A stretch of 64,000 bases of DNA from Sphagnum compactum (taxonomy: Eukaryota; Bryophyta; Sphagnopsida; Sphagnales): NCBI GenBank assembly GCA_965153455.1, contig OZ234497.1:18965872-19029871 (forward strand), read 5' to 3'. The position numbers and the translations under genes were made by a program. Numbering within the stretch: the first letter of the stretch is position 1; each line of letters starts with the position of its first letter. The notes under the pieces are model-generated. The model was not told where the DNA came from, did not search any database, and saw only the letters and a list, made by a program, of their open reading frames with translations. Positions 35,225 to 47,157 of this stretch are shown here, piece after piece.

Positions 35225-36480
35225 TTCGTTCTGGTTTTGATCTGTTTTTGCAAATTGTGTTCTTCGACTCACTGTCGGTGGACTTAACTGACTCAAACTA
35301 GTTTAACAAGGTATGTATAATAGCAGCAAGAATGTAGTTGACAATACAATCTCTAATATTTGTCCTCAAAAGGTTTCAGTGACGACGCCGCCTGTCCACC
35401 CTCGCTTGAGCAGAAACTCTTCTCTCAAGGGACTTGGTTCTCCTCCTGTCGAGCTCCACCAAAACAACACAGGCGTTGCTCCCTTAACATGTCGTCAAAA
35501 ACGACTCGGTGACATTTTTTTGGGGGAGTTCTTTTCCCCACTGCAGTTCAAGAAGCCGCGTTGTCTAAGTCAACGGCCAGGGCACGTACACTAGTACGCG
35601 GGGCGCGAAACACCCCCTAACGAGCTCTGTCGGGCGCCTTTTATGGGCCTGACAGTGCAGCCCTGCGGAGAACTGCGCTATTCTGCCGCAGGGTTTTTTA
35701 ATTGTTGCCCTTTTTGACTTTGGATATGCATTAAATCTATAAAGTAAGCTCCTTTTTTCCAATACTTGATGGTTTGCCGGTAGTTAGTGACATAGCTCCT
35801 GCAGGCAAAGTTCTGGGATTCAAACCTCTGACGTGATTCAAAACATTTCACCAGAACATTGGTGATGAAGACCATGCGAATTGTTTTCTCAACTTTTTTT
35901 TTTTGGGGAAGAACACGAAGAATGGATGGTTTCTTGCAGAACTGTGCAACTTCGTCATGAGGATTGTTCTTCATTTATTTTTTGGAAGAACATGAAGAAC
36001 ATTGAAAATCAGGTTGCATGGTTTCTTGCACAACTGTGCCAAAAAGGTGTGCAAAAAGACAAGCGAAATCAGCGCAGGACAGAGCTGGTTTAGGAGGTGT
36101 TTAACGCCCCACGTATCGACTCTATTCCATCACTTTGCCATAGGAGGGGGATCAGGGATTTTTCAAAAGATTTTATGCAGTCGGTGAGTTGACGATCGTC
36201 GGCAAGAAGTCTTAATTTGGCCACAGGTGGTAGAGGACTTTAGAGAAATTGGGGATTCCTGCGCTGTGTTTGTGACAAGTTGGAACGTGGAACTTGTCAT
36301 CTAAAATAGCCCTGCTGGTAAGTGGAGGCAGCCTCAAGCCTGCCCCACGCTCATCATGTACAGGAGACTGGTGAGCATACCTTACCGATGACTCATGTTT
36401 GACACTAATTGATTCTTCTGAGGACCAGTGCAAAAAAAGACTAAGAGCAGTTTGCTGAAATTCTAGAAAATTGAACATAG
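35225..36480. other. 5' flank of the Ala/Gly-repeat gene, with a possible MITE
   Basis: No gene. The promoter of the minus-strand gene should lie just above 35224. A pair of inverted repeats (about 35590-35640 and 36065-36115) may bound a small transposon. Confidence 0.45.
35588..36115. mobile_element. Possible non-autonomous TIR element
   Basis: TACGCGGGGCGCGAAACACC near 35595, continuing into CCCTAACGAGCTCTGTC, is matched in inverse by GACAGAGCTGGTTTAGGAGG near 36073 continuing into TGTTTAACGCCCCACGTA. That is an inverted repeat of about 45 bp with some mismatches, about 530 bp overall. Inside are direct repeats of GGTTTCTTGCA near 35928 and 36019. Target duplications are not clear. Confidence 0.5.
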
Positions 36481-39400
36481 TTCAAAACACAAGATAACTT
36501 GGACTCTTACTTATAATGGTTAGCATACTTGTGAATTATTGTCAGAATTCTGAAATATTCAGATTGGGACTGGTGGAGCCCTTTTTCTAAGAGTTAATTA
36601 TTTGACAAGATTTGCCAAACATGAGTTGTAGGTACTGTAACTCAAACCTCATCTTAGTACACACGTTCCTATTGTAAACTTCTGAATCTTGGATCACATT
36701 TTAGTTTTGGTTGTTTTCTCAAAATTTAATTGTCATTCTGGAGGACCCTGAAAGTGCTCTTATGAGTGGACTGCAGGGCCTGATGGTATGCCAGCACACA
36801 TCGAGTCCATCCCTGCTTGGGTGCTCTACCTTGTATGGTTATGTTTGTAAGCATCTCTCTCTCAGCCCCTCTGGAAGGAGTCTGCAACACAGAACTTGTG
36901 TGTAATCTGGCACCACTCCACAGCAAAAATAGAGTTGCTTGTGCTACAAATTGTGGCTCTTTTGTGCAGGACCCATGTTTCTATTAGTGATGATCAACCA
37001 TTTTTACTAGATAGGTCAATTTTCTTGCTAGTTTTCTACTGTTTTGACAGTTTCCTCAAATCTTTTCACCAATTAAAGCTAAATCTTCTGTTGGATCATT
37101 GCCAATCAAGCTAAATCTATTGTGAGATGATTGCCACCTGCGCCACATCACAAGAATGAAAAAAAAAAAACACTGGTAAGAACCCTCTCCAGTGTTTTTA
37201 TTTTAGTGAAATTTTCATTTTTTTAACCTGAATATTGGGCAGGTAAATCACAGAAGTGTTTTCTATTTTAAAGTAGCAAAATTCATAGATATCTCATTAA
37301 AAGTTTTCAACATCATCCTTGTGTAAACAATGGATGTTCACAAGTTGCCTCCCTGCTGCCAAGAGAAAATTGTGATTTGCATATGCCACAAGTTCTTTTG
37401 ACTTAGATCTTTAGATCATTGCCCTAAAGGCCATCAATTTTGTAGTCCTAACCCCCTCCCTCAAACCCATTTTTGCTTTTTCCAATGTCAATGTTGAAGG
37501 TTACACAATGCAAACTTCAAGTAGCAAGTGTTCACAACTCATTATCAATTTTGAGTCTTGATTCTGGAGTGCACACTTGAGCATTGAACAAGCTTTCAAA
37601 ATTGTATTTGTTCCTTAATGCATTTAGAGTCATTGTAGCTTGCTCAAAGCTTGTAACATGAGGCAGCAAGCTAGCAACTCAACATTAAAGCTTCAACCTT
37701 CAAGCGACAAGAACATTACAACTTACCACTACCAAGTTAAGTTTTCAAATCCTAAACCCTTCAAATCTCAAGCAGCTTGACTCCTGAGTCCTTAACATGC
37801 CTAAGTCCTTGATAGTTGATTCAGGGTTTTGATTCTTGAAGTTGGTTCTGAAATTTGGATTCTAGATTATCTTTGTGTTTTCCTTGCAACTTGTAAGACC
37901 TTTAGAAGTTGTAATTGTTGTTCATTTCCAAACATTGTCGTTTGACATTCATTGTCATTTGTTTGTGTGATTCCAAGTCTCATCACTCAAGTTTCATGGT
38001 TGTTTGTGTGTGTAATGTTGATCCTCTTGAGTCTCAATGATCAAACTTTCTACCTTAGCATCCTTTGTGTGTCCAAATTCCAATGCCAACTCTTGAGTCT
38101 CATCGTTCAAACTTGTTGCCACAACATCCAACTTTGTGTGTGCACTTGTAGTGCCAAGTCTCAAGTCTCAATGAGTGTTGGCATCATCTATGTGTATATT
38201 GTTGAATCTCATATCCCAATTCATTCAATGCTTACTGTTTGCTCAACAATAAATGTTTTTCATGCACATTCATAATGTTTTGTTTTAGTCAAATCAAAAA
38301 TACTTTTAGACAAGGGTCTTTTTGCAAAATTATAATTAACACCTATTGCTTAAGACTCCTAATGTTTAAGACTTAGATGAATTCTTTGTTTGCTCAACAC
38401 AATTACAAACTTTGATTCATTACCTTGTTTTATCAAAAGAATGACAAAAAGATTAGCAATATTTTCTCAAATCTTTTCATATTTTACTCACAAATATAAA
38501 ACTATGTTTTAAAAGATGACAAAGTTTTCAAAATATAGAATATTAATTTTCAAAGAAGTGATGTTAAAACCTTGAAAATGCTAGATTTTATTGTTAAAAG
38601 GCCAATTTTAGTTCTAAATATTTTTAAATAACTACAAAAACAGTTTTAAACATAGCTATATAAAAATAGCTACAAAAATACCTACTAAAAATAGTTTTAA
38701 AAGTACCAAAAATCCATGTTGAAAGTAGTGGCAAATTACCAAAAATGCTTATTAAAATTCTTACCAAATGTGGCATTTTTGACAATTTCAGAAGGTCAAT
38801 GAACTCCAATTGAGGTGATTAATTCACCATTGGAAAGGTCTTTCCAAGGATTAGAAAATGGACACTTGAAATGCTTGCTTTAAATTTGTTTTCAAGAATT
38901 TATAAATCATCAGATTTTCCTATTGATCAAACTACAAAATTGACTACTCAACTATTATTGAGTTGTTTATCAAATTGTCTATTGAACTATACCAAACTAA
39001 CTATCAAACTTCACATTTTTTATGATTTGAGATGTCAAATATACTTTGATTGGGATAAGCATTATGACATTGTAAAACTCTTTTGAAGGGGTACAAAACA
39101 AATTCTCAAAACAATGAAATTTGGACTTTGTTTAGAGAAGTTATGAATTTTCAAAGTTTTGTAACTAAATCATTGCTTTGGTTGGCACCAACTAATAAAA
39201 GCAGCTTTATCATTTCAATAAGGGTACAATCTTAGTTTTTCATGGTGACCAATTTTTTAAAAATCCTTCAAGGTTTTGCAAAAGGCATTAACTTATCTTG
39301 AGGTTCACATGGCCCCTACCAAAGGAAAATGCACACTTTTGTAGTTCTACAAAAAGTGAACAACACAAATTGTGAAATTAGTCCTTAAAACTTGAATTAT

Positions 39401-42400
39401 GATGTTTTGATCTTCTTTTTAATACTTTTAAAGTCTTTTAGGAAAAATCACCTTTTGAGATGTTAAAATTTATTTTCACTTCTGTAATTTTCTTCATTAA
39501 ATTATAAACGTAAAATTTTCAATTTTTTTGTCAATATGTATTTAAAAAAAAATTATCTTGAACTTTTGAACTTTGTTGCAAACTCCTTTTAAATCTATTG
39601 ATTGTTCCTTATAGTTGTGTTATTTTTATTATAGGGTAAGATTAAAGTTTCTTTACATTTAGGATTACAAAGAAAAAGATAGTTAAATTAATCTTTTTAC
39701 ATTGTTTTAAACCTTTGGGCTTAAAGTTCTTGGGGGACAATTAAATGCAACATGGTTCAAGATGCCTTTCTTGTCTTCAGATGCCTACACATTATGAATT
39801 TCTTGAGAAGCCCAAAATTGCATGAGTCAATATGAAAGAATCATACAAAGGAAAGAAAGAAATGAGCACTTATATAATAGACATATATATATTGAATTGC
39901 AAAAGGACCATATTCTACAGGCCAAATGGTCCACAAAACTCAACACCTAAACAGTGCATTTTCCATTCTTTTTTACTAGTAGAAATGCATTCACACAATG
40001 TGATATATTATCTAACCAGATAGGTCTTGGTACCCATGCAAAAACATCATCCTCATTGCAAATTTAATCACAATTGTAACATCACATTGAACTTTAGTTT
40101 GTGCCAAGTTGATAATGAAGACTTGAGGTTTAACAATATAGTACTTGGCTCCACGTGAGGAGATGGATGTCACAATTCAAAAATAATTTCACAACTTGTG
40201 TCAGCCTTGTCTAGACATATTTTCTAGATTCAGGTTTCATCCATAAAGGAGTGAAATATTCCCAAAACATTTGAGCTTGCTAAGAAATATGACCTAGCAT
40301 ACTAGAACTTGCATGGATAAGATCTCTTTCGCCTATCTTTCTTGTAGAAATAAGTCAACTGCCATTGGAGTTTGTCACATAGCATTATTGGCTAAAGCAT
40401 TAAGAAACACATTTTGTGCATCAAATGCGATAGAAGATTTTTGTTCTTTTCCATGCACAACTAACAATGAGGTCCTTCCCAAGGAGCATAAACTTCACAT
40501 TCACCTTCCAGATGAGTTGATAGTTTTGCTACAAACTAGCTTCTGATGGATCACTATATGGTGTCCTTCATCAAATTATAATTGCAATGATCTACACAAA
40601 AAAATGTTTCACTTGCTTTGATATGATGCTATTTTATTCATGTATAAATGGACACAAACAAATTGGTTCAAATTTTATAATTTTGTCATTGATCTGCAAC
40701 CATCAAAATGCAAATACAATCCAAAAATGCTGATCTAGTGATTGGTGTTCCAGCCTGGTTAGGTGAACTCCTAAACCTTATTTACTACATTATAAGCATC
40801 CTACAAGGTGCACATTAATACTCAAGCAGTTTGCAAGATCATGGCCAAGCCCTTCCATCCTCCTAATCGTCAAGTCACATAGACTTGGTTTGAGGCATTT
40901 CTCCAATGTTTCATTACAGTTAGTTCCCCATCCAACAAGATTCTCCAAAATGCAATTAGGTTTATTTGAATAAGTTGCCCTCAAACCATAACCTAACCCT
41001 CTTGATTTTAATGTGGAAATATCCGAATGTTTGTATTACACAATTCCTGTGATTTGGGAAATAATGTGTCCCATGGTTTGCCTAAGGTACTCCTTTGAGG
41101 TACCCAAGAGGGCCAAGCAAATGGGTCACACAAATGCATTCAGATTTGTTTAGATATGGCAGCCCCTTAAAAATTGGACCAACCAATTTCAAGCAATATT
41201 CTTGTTAAGTGGCCTTGAACAAGAGATCTAACAGTCAGATCTCCGCACACAAACTAAGAAACTTTACATGCTTTTAAGCTTTTGCATGTAGTGGCAGTAG
41301 TAGGATCAAAATCCAAAAGTTGTCGGAAAAACTAAAACCCAAAGAAATTGTAAAGTGACTTCAAGATGTAACTACCCTTTGTTTTTGAAGGATATGTTCT
41401 TGAACAAATCAATGTGAAAGAACGGTAAACTTCTGACTGGCTTAAGGACGAAAAGAGTCCAGGTCACTTCTACATACCATGAATCCACTTTTGTCCCTGA
41501 TGTGTAGGTGCTAACCCTATAATGTCTCAGGGAGATTCAAGACAAGTTTCTCATAAAGTATGCATCATTTGCAATGATATACTTGCATATAGGAGCAGGT
41601 CTATTTTGAGACCTATTCAGGATTCGACATACTTGTCTGAAGGAATGATGTACTTGCATTGCAGAAAAAGGTCTATCTTGTCTATCTTGATCTGTCATGA
41701 AGACAGTGAGCTCTGATGGAAAGAAAAGAATTGAAAGACAGTCAAAATCCATAACAGACTACATAATACTAGACAACATAATCATCCCCAATAATACACT
41801 AAATCAAAAATTCATGGGTTTTCACACCAGTTGATTGATTCCATGTTAACAAAATTGAGTAAGGATGATGATTTGGTAATGAGATATGATTTCTCCAAGA
41901 ATACATGGTGACCACATTGTTTTGTTTTACAGACATTCATATCACATTCAAGTAAGGGAAAAGCACCTGTGTAATTTCTCTTAAAATCCCTGCACATTGT
42001 AGATAGCCTTTACTCTGGACACACAGAAGCCAAGATAAATATCTTCATAAGTCCTAAGAATTTCTTAACCATTCCAATTTTAAGTTGATCTGAAAAGAAT
42101 TGAGTTATGACCTGAAAATAAGGTATGGATCATTCAGATCTCACAACCTAACAGTAAATACTCAGCAAGCACATAAAAAGATGAAACTCGAATGAAGAAA
42201 AGAGAAAACAAGACCAAACAGAAAACGGAGGAGTGGTTTGGATCAACGGCAACTGTTACACTAAGAAAACAAGCTGGAAAGACTGGTGTATAAGCTTCAA
42301 ATTAGAGCTAGCAACAAGGCTGCAATCAACTGCATATCCTCAACATCTCAAATTTTCAAGCTTACCAATTCAGAATATCTCAAAATTCCCCACTCTTGTT

Positions 42401-43009
42401 CACTCACCAATATTTGAGTGTTCCCAAGTTTCATGGGTATACATACCTTTCCAAATTATAAGTTTTCAAAGTATCTCAAATATCCATTTCTGTACTTTTC
42501 CATCTCTTAGTGCAACTGTTCAGTACATGAAATTGCAGAGAAATACTCCACAACAACAGTTTTGAAGGTGAAATGACAATAAGTGCGGGTCATAACCTGA
42601 TGACAATCGCTCCCAAAGTGTCAGACCATTACCTTTGGTACAATATAGAAGTCAATTGAGCAATGCCAGAATGCTCAAGAAATGGTGGGTTTTTTGTATC
42701 TGCCTCTTGTTGATCAAAATGGGAGCAACTAGCTGCTACAGAAGGAGACGCAATCCCACAAAAACCCTTGGAGCAATCCCTGAATCTACAGGACTCTCTC
42801 ACCCACAATCCAGATGTCTCAAAATGAGCAACAGAAACTATTGCATCTTTCTTGTGTGAGGGGAAGACTTGCGCAATAGAATTTCGCAGCTCCCAAACTG
42901 TGACTCCCTGAAGTAAGTATGTAGTCTTGATCTCACAAAAAAAGGATAGCAAATTGTGAAGGCAATGTACCTATTCGATAAGCTTTCACTTGGACCTTTC
43001 TGATGGTTA
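36480..43009. other. Long intergenic stretch, AT-rich, no gene supported
   Basis: Frames up to 110 codons occur (37952-38275, 42233-42565, 42629-42952) but lack domains and a coding-like context. Around 37450-38250 the words CTCAAGTCTCA/AAGTCTTG recur irregularly. Copy B of the dispersed repeat lies at 42532-42660. The right end holds the 3' UTR of the PRMT gene. Confidence 0.45.
42532..42660 (+). repeat. Dispersed repeat, copy B
   Basis: The best-preserved partner of copy C. Ordered matches are ATTGCAGAGAAAT, AAATGACAATAAGTGC, GATGACAATC, CCAAAGTGTCAGACCA and GGTACAA. It lies in the 3' flank of the PRMT6-like gene. Confidence 0.75.
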
Positions 43010-44329
43010 TTATCTCATAACAGATTCCTTCACACAATGTCGGTCTCCAGAAGTGTACTCCAGATGGATGTTCAAGAAGCGCGGATTCTCTCTGCTCTGC
43101 GAGAGTGTGATGGACCCATAAATCAACTGATCTTGTGTCACCGTAATCGGATCATAAACATACAAAATTGTCTGTGCCCAATGTGTCGGTGGATCTTCAG
43201 GCGCTGTTGACAAGATAACACACTCCTCAGCACTAGTTCTCTTTCTTGAAACCCTAAGGCGACCCAGGGTTGTTTCTGCATCATCATCACCAACAATATT
43301 GTTCTCCATGGATGATGACTCGAACAGAGCATCAGTAGCCTCTGTGGTGATGATTCTTGGACCGAAAGAAACATCAAACCAAAGGGCAAAACCATGAAGA
43401 GATGCCATCATCATAGAGGAAACACAAAACTCTGAATGCACAGTCTCCAATTCCCCTATAGTCACCTTGCTGCAGTCGATGTGCTTGACTACCACAGGCC
43501 ATGACAACACATTCTCCCCAGTAATCATCTCGATACAAGGATCCTCAAAAGAAGTCTGCTTAGCTAGTGGCAACATGGCCGACATGTCAATGCCATAGAC
43601 ATTGCGCCAGAAGTCGATGCTCTCTGCATACTTCTCAGAATTTGTGATGGGTGCCATGTACAATGTGGCATAAGCGGGAAGCATGAGACCTCCGGGCTTC
43701 AACCAACGATCTCTGGCACAGATGACACTTGCAAACATGCTCTCGTAGAGAAGCATGTACCCCATCCATTCTGACACAATGACATCGACATCTTCTTCGA
43801 TCTGGATTTCCTCCACCCTCCCATGTATGACTGTGATGATGTCCGAGAGCGAATTCGCTTGCACTACTTCGCGTGCTTGCACAACGATGTCGCTGGCATC
43901 CACAGCATAGACTTTACGGGCACCAGCATAAGCACAGAAGATGGAAAGTATTCCAGTGCCGCATCCCACATCCAGCACTACCTTACCCCGAATGGAATCA
44001 GCATGAAAGGAAATCGCATCCCGATAGGCATCTGTGCGTGCTCGGTCCTTGATCATCTCCTCATGGACGCCGAGGTGAGAGTAAGATTGGAAATAAGCAG
44101 CATCTTGCTCCAAGAAACTGGTAGAGACGACTCCCTCTTTCTTCGCTGTGGCTGACACCATTGCTGGCTGAAGACCGTAACCGGGATGCTTCGGCCGGCT
44201 TCTTCCTGGTCTTTTTACTCCCCGCACATGCTTCACTCCTCCGCTCGGCTTTGCAACTTTGTCGTCATTCAAAGGTATCACATTCTCCATTTCGCGGGGC
44301 GACGAAGATATCAACCAGTCAGTCTGCAT
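43010..44329 (-). CDS. PRMT6: Protein arginine N-methyltransferase, PRMT6-like
   Basis: Intronless frame of 439 residues. Type I PRMTs transfer methyl groups from S-adenosylmethionine to arginines of histones and RNA-binding proteins, giving asymmetric dimethylarginine. Visible motifs: the YFQSYSHLGVHEEMIKD segment (about 79-95), SAM-binding motif I VLDVGCGTG (118-126), post-I VYAVDAS with the ribose-binding acid at 144, the double-E loop SEWMGYMLLYE (186-196) with both catalytic glutamates, and the THW loop (382-384). A basic N-terminal stretch (about 34-48, RGVKRPGRSRPKH) precedes the catalytic core. An acidic, probably flexible insert (about 331-370, with GDDDAE) lies in the barrel half, as in plant PRMT6. 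The first ATG follows an in-frame TAG by one codon; an ATG 14 codons later is an alternative. PRMT6 is the best plant match from memory; the exact ortholog call is not proven. Confidence 0.92.
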   Translation of the reverse strand: MQTDWLISSSPREMENVIPLNDDKVAKPSGGVKHVRGVKRPGRSRPKHPGYGLQPAMVSATAKKEGVVSTSFLEQDAAYFQSYSHLGVHEEMIKDRARTDAYRDAISFHADSIRGKVVLDVGCGTGILSIFCAYAGARKVYAVDASDIVVQAREVVQANSLSDIITVIHGRVEEIQIEEDVDVIVSEWMGYMLLYESMFASVICARDRWLKPGGLMLPAYATLYMAPITNSEKYAESIDFWRNVYGIDMSAMLPLAKQTSFEDPCIEMITGENVLSWPVVVKHIDCSKVTIGELETVHSEFCVSSMMMASLHGFALWFDVSFGPRIITTEATDALFESSSMENNIVGDDDAETTLGRLRVSRKRTSAEECVILSTAPEDPPTHWAQTILYVYDPITVTQDQLIYGSITLSQSRENPRFLNIHLEYTSGDRHCVKESVMR

Positions 44330-47157
44330 CTCCTAATCGCTCAATGGTAGTTGCGCGATCGATCAAGCTCCTGAAACCGCAAGGCGCGAAAGACTCAAGC
44401 GAGCATATGTGTAGCTGCTGATCACCTACTACACACCCACATAAGCTGAAGCAAGGGAGGGAGAGCTTGTTTGAACGCTGTTCTCTTTTAGGGTTAGAAG
44501 AAGCGAGAGAAGGGAATCACGCGGGAGATGGGTGTTTATTAGGGTTTCACATGCGCGCGAGCTACAGGCATAGTGATGACTTTCGGCCTTCAAAGCTCTG
44601 ATGGTCGGCACTGAAGGCCTTATGGGATGAGGCCTCTCTGCCGAGGGTATCTGCAGAGAGCCATGAAGCTTTGTAACTGCATTCTGGTAGTAGCTGATGT
44701 GCCTGGTATGTTGCTAGATCTGATTCTGAAGCTTCCCATCGCAGGTTGGGTGGTATCTCAAAGCAGAATTTGGTTTAGAGATAGACAAGATATGTGGGTG
44801 CATATGCCTTCTTCCTCAATCCGTTTTGGACGACTCCTCTCTGTGACAGTTGGTTTGTCAATTGGGGTTCGTCTTATGACCACAATGCTACATTTTTTAG
44901 TTTCTGTTATCCTATTTGCTCGACTTTCTTTCTCTCTCCATGTATTTCTCCATGTGTTGCTGCTGTCACTGAGGATTAGGAATCTCTTGGGCCCTTTGAT
45001 CTGAAGGGTTTGCTTGGGTTTTTGCTTTTCCTTGCCACATTTTGGGGTACCTTCCTTGTGTCTCCCCCTGGTTCTGGGAGAGAAGACTGAATTTAGGTAC
45101 CTGTTAACTTGTAACACCTTTCAAGAGGCTTGCAAACAGAACCCTTAGGAACAAAGCAGAAATACACACAAGGAGATTTGTAATAGTGACCAGAAAACTT
45201 TCAGACAGAAGCTTGTGAAATGTTCATACTAGAAAAACACATGAGCACATTGAGCTCTCTAGGCACAAATGCATGGAACAAAAGGTATTTTTTGTGGTGG
45301 CACACATGGCCTGCAACCCTATTGATCCATGTCCATGTGCTACAGTGCATCAACATGTTCATTTAGATGTGGCTGCATTGTGAGGGTTTTGGAGCTCTTT
45401 ACAAAATCAGAAATGAGTTGGTGGTTGGAGTAAACCTTGCTTCTCTCTCACATGTACTCCAGTTTGTAGACACAAGAATTCCAGGGTTCATCAAGGCAGC
45501 CAAAGCAGAGGTTACCTTGTTTCTGCCATGGGAGAAGGGTATAGGAACAAGTGCCCTGACTATCTCTGTTATTTTGCACAAAATTTGTCCAGAGGAATTT
45601 TTTCAGCAAAGACTGACAGTGAAAGGCAAGGAACCAGTAGAGCTTGCAATTCTAAAAGTAATCTGTAACCCCTCACTCTGAAAACCACATTGCACACACA
45701 AGGATTCTGAACAATAGCTTTTTCTTGGACATCAAAGCAAATCCCAAACAAGTTGCTTTCTGAAATAGAAATGGAGAACTCCTTTGGAGGAATTCAGTGC
45801 CATTGCTAGAGTATGAGGTGACTCTTAAGATTGTAATGATAGGGCTGGCAAGTGGAGGAACTCGGCTAGGAATTTGGCCACATTATGATGAGAGTGTTGA
45901 TTTTGCATGCTCCACAGGTGTATTTTGAGATGGATTTGAAGTGTGTTCAAATCAGTGTACAGTCACACATTCGTAGACTAATATTGATGTAGACATTGTG
46001 GAAGCATGCTTTGTGTCAATCTTTTTTTTTCAAAGCTTTTCTGTTTTCATGATAATTGAAACTGTAAGACAACATACTCCAGAGTGATGAAACACTGGTT
46101 GTCTATCTATATGCTTTCATGTTTTCATGTGGGCAGGATTTTGGATACATCTGGTCTTACGCAATGACTGCCATTTTATTCAGAGGATATCTGTGCTAAA
46201 CTTCTGTTGTACACTCTTGGGCAGTTCTCTTGGCAAACCTGATTGTTTTGTATTTTCACCATCTATTGCCAGTAAACTGGATTAAAGATATCTTTGCTGT
46301 AAGTGCTGATACGGGCTTTTAGAACTCCAGATTTCCCCAAGTGCCAATTTTGACAAAATCAGTGTTGGCAGTTTGTTCTCTGCACCGTGTTTTGTAATCT
46401 GCCACAAGGAAGACATGACCGAGGTTAGCCCCTTTAACAATTGAATTCCTTTAGGAGTCTTCAAGATCAATCAAACTCAAAAATCTTTTGAACAATTTCA
46501 AAGTTCTATGTATCAGTGCAGTTTTGACACAATCCTAGACTACAGTACTAGTTAAGAGATCATCATATGTGCAAAAAAGGTGATGGGATTGAAACTAATC
46601 ACATTACAAAAGCTCAATAAATCCTTCAAACCCTGGCCTTATTTCCTTCACACAAGCTTGTAGTGTACCAACACAAGTTCTGTCATAGGTTATGATACAG
46701 ACACAGGATATTTGGGACATGTCAATACTTGTGAGAATTTGCACAGTAGACAACACCACAATTTGTGGCAAGAATAGGGAAAACCACCATTTCCTGTTTT
46801 TCTGTCTTTACATTCAACAAGCACATTGAACTTTGTGTAGACTAAAACAGTCTTCCAGGCTTTCTTCTTTCCATTCTGCTCTTTGTATAACTGTGATTGT
46901 ATTCTAACTTCTGAAACATCTGATTCTCACCTATAACTGTATTGATGAGGTCCCAGAATCAAAAAAATCAAACTGATGATATCCTGAAGTCAAGGACCTT
47001 GCACCTGTCAAGGGAGGGGAGCTTTTGGCAAGTGCATCAGCATCAATTGCCAGTGTAACCCTAACCCTTTGTGACATGTGAACAGATGTCTGCCCGAAAG
47101 CCAATGATGAGGAAGTATTATACAGCAACTTAGAAGAAGTGAAAAGGGTGCACATCA
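44330..47157. other. Intergenic between PRMT6-like and NTMC2T5-like genes
   Basis: The first few hundred bases hold the PRMT promoter. An open plus-strand frame at 45367-45681 (104 codons) has protein-like composition but no recognised motif and no splice context, so it is not called. The last few hundred bases are the 3' flank of the NTMC2T5-like gene. Confidence 0.4.

Noticed and set aside
35815-35832. tRNA T-arm-like phrase GGTTTGAATCCC (minus strand)
   Set aside because: No acceptor stem, D arm or anticodon arm could be folded around it.
42597-42630. C/D-box snoRNA signature (TGATGA) in the dispersed repeat
   Set aside because: No matching D box or terminal stem, and the TGATGA is not conserved in the other two copies.
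45367-45681. 104-codon plus-strand frame with protein-like composition
   Set aside because: No motif, no recognisable neighbours of a gene structure. Kept only as a note.
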